From an uncultured euryarchaeote (lineage in GTDB: Archaea; Thermoplasmatota; Poseidoniia; Poseidoniales; Poseidoniaceae): a DNA stretch of 19,349 nucleotides. Position numbers and translations under genes: made by a program. The notes below the pieces were generated by a model, which searched no databases, had not been told where the DNA came from, and saw only the letters and a list, made by a program, of their open reading frames with translations. The DNA is taken from NCBI GenBank assembly GCA_937881505.1, contig CALGEM010000034.1:1-19349 (forward strand), in the 5' to 3' direction. This document shows positions 14,017-19,349 of the stretch, in pieces (the stretch's first letter is position 1; every line of letters begins with the position of its first letter).

Positions 14017-15090
14017 ATGATTTTTTATAAAGAGCTTTTTCACAAAATCGAAAAAATTTTGTGGAGTGTTTTTTTAAAGCCCTTTTTCTTTTCAATTGAC
14101 CCTGAAAAAGTTCACCATTTTGTAGTAGGTGCAATGAAACTATTTTCACCTATTTTTTATCTAAGAAAATCGTTCTATCATTTTAAAGTAAATGGTAAAA
14201 ATCATCCATCACTTGAAAAAGAAGTTTTTGGCATAAAATTTCCAAACCCAGTAGGATTGGCGGCAGGTTTTGATAAAAATGCCGAGGTATATAAACAAAT
14301 GTCTTCATTGGGCTTTGGTTTCATTGAGATAGGTACTGTAACACCAGTTTCTCAAGATGGGAATCCAAAAAAAAGAATTTTTAGATTGGTTAATGATAAT
14401 GCTTTAATTAACCGACTTGGTTTTAACAATGATGGAGTTGATAAAGTTGTAGGTAGATTAAGGAATAAGGGTAATATTATAATTGGTGGTAATATTGGTA
14501 AAAATAAAGTTACACCAAATGAAAAAGCAAAGGATGATTATTTAATCTGTTTTAAAGCTTTATATGATCATGTTGATTATTTTGCGGTAAACGTGAGTTC
14601 ACCAAACACACCAAACTTAAGAGATCTTCAAAACATTAATGATTTACGTGAGATAATGTATCCATTGATCAGCGAGAATAATAAAAGAGATACCAAACCT
14701 ATTCTAATTAAAATTTCACCTGATTTAAATGATGATGATATAAAAAAAATAGTCGATATGGCACTAGATCTTAAAATTGACGGTATCATAACATCAAATA
14801 CAACAATAAGCAGAAACAATTTAAAATCTAAGAAAAAATTAACCACTGAAACTGGAGGTTTAAGCGGAGAACCTTTAACAATGAGAAGCACAGAAATTAT
14901 TAGATTAATTCACGAGTATTCTAATAAAAAGCTTCCAATTATTGGAGTTGGAGGGATTATGTCAACGCAAGATGCTTTAGATAAACTTAAGGCTGGTGCA
15001 AGCCTAATACAACTATATACAGGCTTTATTTATAATGGACCATCATTTGCTAGAAATATCAATAAAGAAATTATTAAATCTTTAAATTAA
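14017..15090 (+). CDS. pyrD: PyrD, dihydroorotate dehydrogenase (quinone, class 2)
   Basis: Oxidises dihydroorotate to orotate in pyrimidine synthesis and passes electrons through FMN to the membrane quinone pool. The 357-residue product has the N-terminal membrane-associating extension (about 1-45) that marks class 2, then the FMN barrel: GLAAGFDKNAE (80-90), EIGTVTP (104-110), the active-site loop VNVSSPNTPNLR (191-202) with the catalytic Ser, GGLSGEPL (280-287) and IIGVGGIMS (308-316). It starts 9 bases after yajC, so is likely in the same transcript. Many relatives have coaE at this place, so pyrD here is a local variation. Confidence 0.96.
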   Translation: MIFYKELFHKIEKILWSVFLKPFFFSIDPEKVHHFVVGAMKLFSPIFYLRKSFYHFKVNGKNHPSLEKEVFGIKFPNPVGLAAGFDKNAEVYKQMSSLGFGFIEIGTVTPVSQDGNPKKRIFRLVNDNALINRLGFNNDGVDKVVGRLRNKGNIIIGGNIGKNKVTPNEKAKDDYLICFKALYDHVDYFAVNVSSPNTPNLRDLQNINDLREIMYPLISENNKRDTKPILIKISPDLNDDDIKKIVDMALDLKIDGIITSNTTISRNNLKSKKKLTTETGGLSGEPLTMRSTEIIRLIHEYSNKKLPIIGVGGIMSTQDALDKLKAGASLIQLYTGFIYNGPSFARNINKEIIKSLN

Positions 15091-15105
15091 TTTATAGATT
15101 TAAGT

Positions 15106-17007
15106 ATGATATTTAAAAACAATTTACTACCCAAAAATTTACAGCAATACGAAAAACTTTATAAGCAAAGCATTGATAATCCAGAACTTTTTTGGACTGA
15201 TGTTGCTGAATCATTTATTTGGAAAAGTAAGTGGTCAAAAGTAGTTGACTTTGATTTTTCAAAACCAAGTTTTAAATGGTTTACAGATGCAAAATTGAAT
15301 ATTACTGAAAACTGTCTTGATAGACATGTTGAGGCTCACCCAGATAAAACAGCCATTATTTTTGAGCCAAATGATCCTAATCAACCAGCAGAGCATATTT
15401 CATACAGAGAATTACATAGTAGGGTGTGTAAGTTTTCTAATGTTTTAAAAAATAACAATATTCAAAAAGGGGATAGAGTTTGTATTTATTTGCCAATGGT
15501 TCCTGAACTTGCTATTGCTGTCTTAGCCTGTGCTAGAGTAGGAGCTATACATTCTGTTGTGTTTGCAGGTTTTTCTTCATCTGCACTATCAGCTAGAATT
15601 AATGATGCATCATGTAAGATGGTCCTAACCTCTGATGGAAGCTTTAGAGGAAATAAAACAATTGACTTAAAATCTATAGTTGACGAGGCTTTAAAAGATT
15701 GTGATTGTGTTGATTCAGTAATAGTATTAAATCGTATAAATAGCGGAATTACTTTAAATAAGAATGAAAAATGGTGGAACGATGAATTAGATAAAGTTGA
15801 TGATTATTTTCCAGCTGAAATAATGGATTCTGAAGATCCTTTATTTATTTTATACACATCAGGGTCAACTGGAAAACCCAAAGGAATGGTTCACTCATCT
15901 GGGGGCTATATGGTTTACACTGCCTATTCATTTAAAAATGTATTTGATTACGATGATGATGATATCTATTGGTGTACAGCAGATATTGGTTGGATTACAG
16001 GGCATAGTTACATAGTTTATGGTCCACTGCTAAACGGTGCTACAACCATGATGTTTGAAGGTGTTCCATCATATCCAGACTTTGGTAGATTTTGGGAGAT
16101 TTGTGAAAAGCACAAGGTTAACCAATTTTATACTGCTCCAACTGCAATTAGAGCCCTTGCAAAACACCCTTTGGATTTTGTAAATAAATACGATCTATCA
16201 TCATTAAAAGTATTAGGAACTGTTGGAGAACCAATCAATGAGGAAGCATGGAATTGGTACAATGAAAACATAGGAAAGAATAAATGTCCAATTGTTGATA
16301 CTTGGTGGCAAACAGAAACAGGTGGAATCATGATTACATCTTTAGCTAATGTAACTGAGGGAAAACCTACTTTTGCAACCAAACCAATGATGGGAATTCA
16401 GCCTGTTTTATTTGATGAAAATGGTAATGAATTTGATGATAATAACAAAAATGGAATTCTTGGAATTAAATATCCATGGCCATCTATAGCAAGAACAATT
16501 TATGGTGACCATGAACGTTACAAAAATGTTTATTTTTCGGCTTATCCCGGTTATTATTTTCCTGGGGATGGAGCATTTAGAGATGAATATGGAAATTATA
16601 GAATTACTGGTAGGGTAGATGATGTTGTTATTGTATCAGGTCATAATTTGGGAACAGCACCAATTGAGGATGTAATAAATATGCATGATAATGTTGTAGA
16701 AAGTGCTCTTGTTGGATATCCACATGATATAAAAGGGAATGCACTTTATGCATTTGTTATTCTTAAAGATGATTCCAAAAAAGATGATATAGAGGTTGAA
16801 ATAAATAAATTAATATCAAAAACAATTGGTCCGATCGCTAAGCCCGAAAAAATCCAACTTGTTCCTGGACTTCCCAAAACTCGAAGTGGTAAGATTATGA
16901 GAAGAATTTTAAGAAAAATTGCTTCTGGTGAAAAAGATAATTTTGGAGATATTTCAACATTATTAAACCCTGAAATAGTAGAACAAATCGTTGAAGGTTC
17001 TCAATAG
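15106..17007 (+). CDS. acs: Acs, acetyl-CoA synthetase (AMP-forming)
   Basis: Activates acetate to acetyl-CoA through acetyl-AMP. Full length at 633 residues. Visible: the N-terminal Acs domain (NPELFWTDVAE, 25-35), the ATP-binding loop YTSGSTGKPKG (250-260), GEPINEEAW (374-382), TWWQTETGG (399-407) with the Trp that limits the pocket to acetate, GDGAFRDEYGNYRITGRVDD and the C-terminal PKTRSGKIMRR (590-600). Lys596 is the adenylation-step lysine that protein acetylation controls in known enzymes. It lies 15 bases after pyrD and converges on the M42 peptidase gene with only 10 bases between the stops. No cognate acetyltransferase or deacetylase is in view. Confidence 0.97.
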   Translation: MIFKNNLLPKNLQQYEKLYKQSIDNPELFWTDVAESFIWKSKWSKVVDFDFSKPSFKWFTDAKLNITENCLDRHVEAHPDKTAIIFEPNDPNQPAEHISYRELHSRVCKFSNVLKNNNIQKGDRVCIYLPMVPELAIAVLACARVGAIHSVVFAGFSSSALSARINDASCKMVLTSDGSFRGNKTIDLKSIVDEALKDCDCVDSVIVLNRINSGITLNKNEKWWNDELDKVDDYFPAEIMDSEDPLFILYTSGSTGKPKGMVHSSGGYMVYTAYSFKNVFDYDDDDIYWCTADIGWITGHSYIVYGPLLNGATTMMFEGVPSYPDFGRFWEICEKHKVNQFYTAPTAIRALAKHPLDFVNKYDLSSLKVLGTVGEPINEEAWNWYNENIGKNKCPIVDTWWQTETGGIMITSLANVTEGKPTFATKPMMGIQPVLFDENGNEFDDNNKNGILGIKYPWPSIARTIYGDHERYKNVYFSAYPGYYFPGDGAFRDEYGNYRITGRVDDVVIVSGHNLGTAPIEDVINMHDNVVESALVGYPHDIKGNALYAFVILKDDSKKDDIEVEINKLISKTIGPIAKPEKIQLVPGLPKTRSGKIMRRILRKIASGEKDNFGDISTLLNPEIVEQIVEGSQ

Positions 17008-17017
17008 TTAATTTTAT

Positions 17018-18106
17018 TTAAGATTTAAAATAACTAAAATCATCATCAGGACCAATAGTAAGCAAGGTCTCATAAATTAGTTTAATAACATTTTCAACAT
17101 CTTCTCTACTCACAAGCTCTACAGTAGTATGCATATACCTTAGTGGAAGTGAAATTAGTGCAGATGCAACACCACCATTACTATATGCAAATGCATCAGT
17201 ATCAGTTCCAGTGTATCTAGATGATGCATGTCTTTGAAAAGGAATTTTTTTCTTTTCTGCGGTATCAATTATTCTCTCTCTAAGATTATTTTGAATAGCA
17301 GGTGCATATGATATAACTGGACCTTTATCAATTACATTATCTCCTTGTTTTTTAACATCTATCATTGGGGTTGATGTATCATGACAAACATCGGTTACAA
17401 TTGCAATATTTGGTTTAAGTGTCTCTGTAATCATTTGAGCACCTCTAAGTCCAATTTCCTCTTGAACAGAGTTAGTTACGTACAAACAAAATGGTAATGT
17501 TTTTTTATTTTCTTTTAATAGTCTAGCAACCTCTGCAATCATAAATCCACCAATTCTGTTGTCAATTGCACGACATACAAATCTATTTTTATTAAGTATT
17601 TGAAAAGAATCAGGATAGGTAATAACACAACCAACATGTATACCCATTTTTTCAACCTCTTTTTTGTCTTTAGCACCTACGTCAATAGATATATTTTCAA
17701 GTTTTGGAGGTTCTTCTTTACCAGGTGTTCGAGTGTGAATTGCAGGCCATCCAAATACACCCTTAACAACACCTTTTTTCGTGTGAATATTTACCCATTT
17801 TGAAGGAGCAATTTGGTGATCACTACCGCCATTTCTAATTACATAAATCAATCCTTTATCCGTAATGTAATTGACGTACCATGAAATTTCATCTGAATGT
17901 CCTTCAATTACTACTTTAAATTTTGACTTTGGATTAACAACTCCAACAGCTGTTCCATATGTATCAGTAATAAATTCATCCACATATGGCTTTAAATAAT
18001 CCATCCATATTTTTTGACCTTCCCATTCATAGCCCGTTGGTGCAGCATTATTTAGATATGATTCTAAAAATTTAATTGATTTATCGTTTAAAATACTCTT
18101 TGCCAT
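17018..18106 (-). CDS. M42-family metallopeptidase
   Basis: Cytoplasmic di-metal aminopeptidase of the TET/FrvX type, which usually forms large oligomers and trims peptides. The 362-residue length is normal. Metal and catalytic residues are all present: His70 in EGHSDEIS, Asp182 in RAIDNRIGG, the pair Glu216-Glu217 in VQEEIGLRGA, Asp239 in TDVCHD and His326 in RYMHTTVE. The substrate is not predictable. It converges on acs and is divergent from the DUF4294 gene; a clear -7 element is not visible before its start. Confidence 0.94.
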   Translation of the reverse strand: MAKSILNDKSIKFLESYLNNAAPTGYEWEGQKIWMDYLKPYVDEFITDTYGTAVGVVNPKSKFKVVIEGHSDEISWYVNYITDKGLIYVIRNGGSDHQIAPSKWVNIHTKKGVVKGVFGWPAIHTRTPGKEEPPKLENISIDVGAKDKKEVEKMGIHVGCVITYPDSFQILNKNRFVCRAIDNRIGGFMIAEVARLLKENKKTLPFCLYVTNSVQEEIGLRGAQMITETLKPNIAIVTDVCHDTSTPMIDVKKQGDNVIDKGPVISYAPAIQNNLRERIIDTAEKKKIPFQRHASSRYTGTDTDAFAYSNGGVASALISLPLRYMHTTVELVSREDVENVIKLIYETLLTIGPDDDFSYFKS

Positions 18107-18147
18107 TTTATTTGTTTTGGTTGTTAAAATTAACCTTTTTTTTATTT

Positions 18148-18155
18148 TAAATTTG
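18148..18155 (+). promoter_or_regulatory. Bacteroidota -7 element directly before the DUF4294 gene
   Basis: TAAATTTG fits TAnnTTTG and ends 4 bases before the ATG at 18160. Transcription from it would start at or next to the start codon, giving a leaderless or nearly leaderless message. A TTG at 18121-18123 is 24 bases upstream, a poor spacing. Confidence 0.45.
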
Positions 18156-18159
18156 CAAA

Positions 18160-18738
18160 ATGCGTTTATTCTTATGTTTTGTAATTTTTATTTTGAGCTC
18201 TCAAAAAATTCTATCTCAAGATGAGAATAATTCAACCTATTTTAAAATTGAAGGAGACTCAATATATAAGAAAGAAATTGATTTAAGCGAAGTTGTTATT
18301 TATAAACCTGTAGAGTTTGAAAATAACCAAGAAAGAATAGATTATTTTGTTTTGAAAAGAAAGGTTTTAAAAGTCTATCCTTATGCAAAAATGGCATCCG
18401 AGAGACTAACCAAATTGAATTTAAGGTTAGAAAAAATCAATTCTAGACGAAAACAAAAAAAATACACAAGGATGCTTGAAAAGTTTTTACAGGAAGAATT
18501 AACTGCAGAGCTTAAAAGGTTAACCCGAACAGAGGGACAGATATTAGTAAAGTTAATTTTTAGAGAAACTGGATCAACTGCATTTTCACTTGTTAGAGAA
18601 CTGAGAAATGGTTTTAAGGCTTTTACTTATAACACAATTGCAAAAGTTTTCAAAATTTCTCTTAAAGAAACCTACGACCCATTAAATGTTCGTGAAGACT
18701 TATTTATTGAGGATATTTTAAGAAATTCAAACCTGTAA
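18160..18738 (+). CDS. DUF4294 secreted protein
   Basis: 192-residue protein restricted to Bacteroidota, function unknown. A signal peptide at about 1-19 (LFLCFVIFILSS, then a likely cleavage before QDENN) sends it out of the cytoplasm. The body has the DUF4294 pattern: YFVLKRKVLKVYPYAKMASERL (about 62-83), a long charged helix-rich middle (LEKINSRRKQKKYTRMLEKF), then LTRTEGQILVKLIFRETG and FKISLKETYDP. It stands alone between the M42 gene and the rRNA operon and probably has its own promoter. Confidence 0.88.
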   Translation: MRLFLCFVIFILSSQKILSQDENNSTYFKIEGDSIYKKEIDLSEVVIYKPVEFENNQERIDYFVLKRKVLKVYPYAKMASERLTKLNLRLEKINSRRKQKKYTRMLEKFLQEELTAELKRLTRTEGQILVKLIFRETGSTAFSLVRELRNGFKAFTYNTIAKVFKISLKETYDPLNVREDLFIEDILRNSNL

Positions 18739-18816
18739 ATTCTTGAAGAGAAACATCTGTAAATCAGATTGTTAATAATTCTGTGAGAAAAAATTAACTT
18801 ATTTTACCCAGAAATG

Positions 18817-18847
18817 TTTGGTAGTATATGAAAGGAGTGTATATTTG
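18817..18847 (+). promoter_or_regulatory. rRNA operon promoter, Bacteroidota type
   Basis: TTTG at 18817-18820 and TATATTTG at 18840-18847 are separated by 19 bases, which matches the Bacteroidota -33 TTTG / -7 TAnnTTTG promoter. The predicted transcription start is near 18,853, about 155 bases before 16S rRNA. The upstream gap (18,739-18,816) holds nothing else I can support; a weak inverted repeat around 18,754-18,772 lacks a T-run. Confidence 0.7.
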
Positions 18848-19008
18848 CAACCGCTTTTCTGTTTAACAGAGAAGATGATTAAGTTCATTGAAAGTATTGA
18901 AATTGACAGCGTATAATGATTATTTTAATCATATATTGAATTTAGCAAAACCATTCCGAGACAGTTCCTTTATCAATTCAAGTTGTTAAATATTATTTAA
19001 TTTTTTTT
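18848..19008 (+). other. Pre-16S rRNA leader
   Basis: Transcribed spacer between the rRNA promoter and the mature 16S 5' end. It carries the segment TTCATTGAAAGTATTGAAAT, followed by TGACAGCG (about 18,882-18,909), resembling leader sequences upstream of flavobacterial 16S genes, and a T-rich stretch just before the gene. The 5' strand of the processing stem should lie here; its partner is beyond the window. Confidence 0.5.
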
Positions 19009-19349
19009 ACAACGAAGAGTTTGATCCTGGCTCAGGATGAACGCTAGCGGCAAGCTTAACACATGCAAGTCGAACGGTAACTCTTGGTGCTTGCACCAAA
19101 AGACGAGTGGCGGACGGGTGCGTAACGCGTATGCAATCTACCTTTTACTAGGGTATAGCCCAGAGAAATTTGGATTAATCCCCTATAATATCATGAAATC
19201 GCATGGTTTTATGATTAAAGCTTCGGTGGTAAAAGATGAGCATGCGTCCTATTAGTTTGTAGGTGAGGTAACGGCTCACCTAGACTACGATAGGTAGGGG
19301 CCCTGAGAGGGGGATCCCCCACACTGGTACTGAGACACGGACCAGACTC
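19009..19349 (+). rRNA. rrs: 16S ribosomal RNA, 5' part (runs off right edge)
   Basis: AGAGTTTGATCCTGGCTCAG, the universal 27F site (E. coli positions 8-27), begins at 19,016, which puts the mature 5' end near 19,009. GATGAACGCTAGCGGCAAGC and CACACTGGTACTGAGACACG fit Bacteroidota, most like Flavobacteriales. The window ends at about E. coli position 345, just before the CTACGGGAGG site. Confidence 0.97.

Noticed and set aside
18754..18772. Weak inverted repeat (ACATCTG ... CAGAT) after the DUF4294 gene as a terminator
   Set aside because: The stem is short and bulged and no T-run follows.
19037..19255. 72-residue open frame on the plus strand
   Set aside because: It lies wholly within 16S rRNA.

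Overview
The window appears to join DNA from two unrelated marine-type microbes. The switch is abrupt, at about position 11,885-11,900. The left part (1 to about 11,890) has medium-to-high GC and reads like a mesophilic euryarchaeon; Marine Group II (Poseidoniales) is my best guess, from gene content only: a CPSF-like beta-CASP nuclease, stand-alone AlaX, MoeA and Tup tungstate uptake, mixed with bacterial-type genes such as uvrA and an RluA-type synthase. The right part (about 11,895 to 19,349) is very AT-rich and is clearly Bacteroidota, most likely a flavobacterium: long NusB, the nusB-DUF1573-yajC gene order, DUF4294, TAnnTTTG promoters and a Bacteroidota 16S rRNA.

Left part. On the minus strand, moeA (molybdopterin molybdotransferase), an RluA-type pseudouridine synthase and uvrA run leftwards; uvrA is cut by the left window edge. 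Divergent from moeA is a single gene encoding a tungstate/molybdate permease fused to its ATPase (TupB-TupC). It converges, with a 10-base overlap, on tupA (tungstate-binding lipoprotein). tupA is the last gene of a tight minus-strand run: beta-CASP nuclease, small zinc-ribbon protein, tupA. Divergent from the beta-CASP gene is a plus-strand set: a two-cluster ferredoxin, a Rossmann-fold putative flavoprotein overlapping it by 4 bases, a three-histidine-box fatty-acid desaturase, and an AlaX alanyl-tRNA editing gene whose 3' end is lost at the join. MoeA plus Tup make a metal-cofactor unit; ferredoxin, flavoprotein and desaturase could form an electron-transfer and lipid-modification unit.

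Right part. It opens with the 5' part of an ABC exporter gene on the minus strand, cut at the join. Divergent from it runs nusB, a DUF1573 protein, yajC, pyrD (quinone-type dihydroorotate dehydrogenase) and acs (acetyl-CoA synthetase). An M42 metallopeptidase gene converges on acs. A DUF4294 secreted protein follows, then a strong Bacteroidota-type rRNA promoter, a leader and the first ~340 bases of 16S rRNA.

The join cuts a conserved gene on each side and has no integrase, tRNA, repeat or IS next to it. A cloning, amplification or assembly chimera is therefore more likely than gene transfer between domains. The most interesting biology candidates, if the left part is confirmed archaeal, are the fused TupBC transporter and the ferredoxin/flavoprotein/desaturase cluster with its duplicated palindromic operator-like site. 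No gap longer than 300 bases lacks a gene; the longest, 18,739-19,008, holds the rRNA promoter and leader. I saw no CRISPR array, tRNA, insertion sequence or origin.
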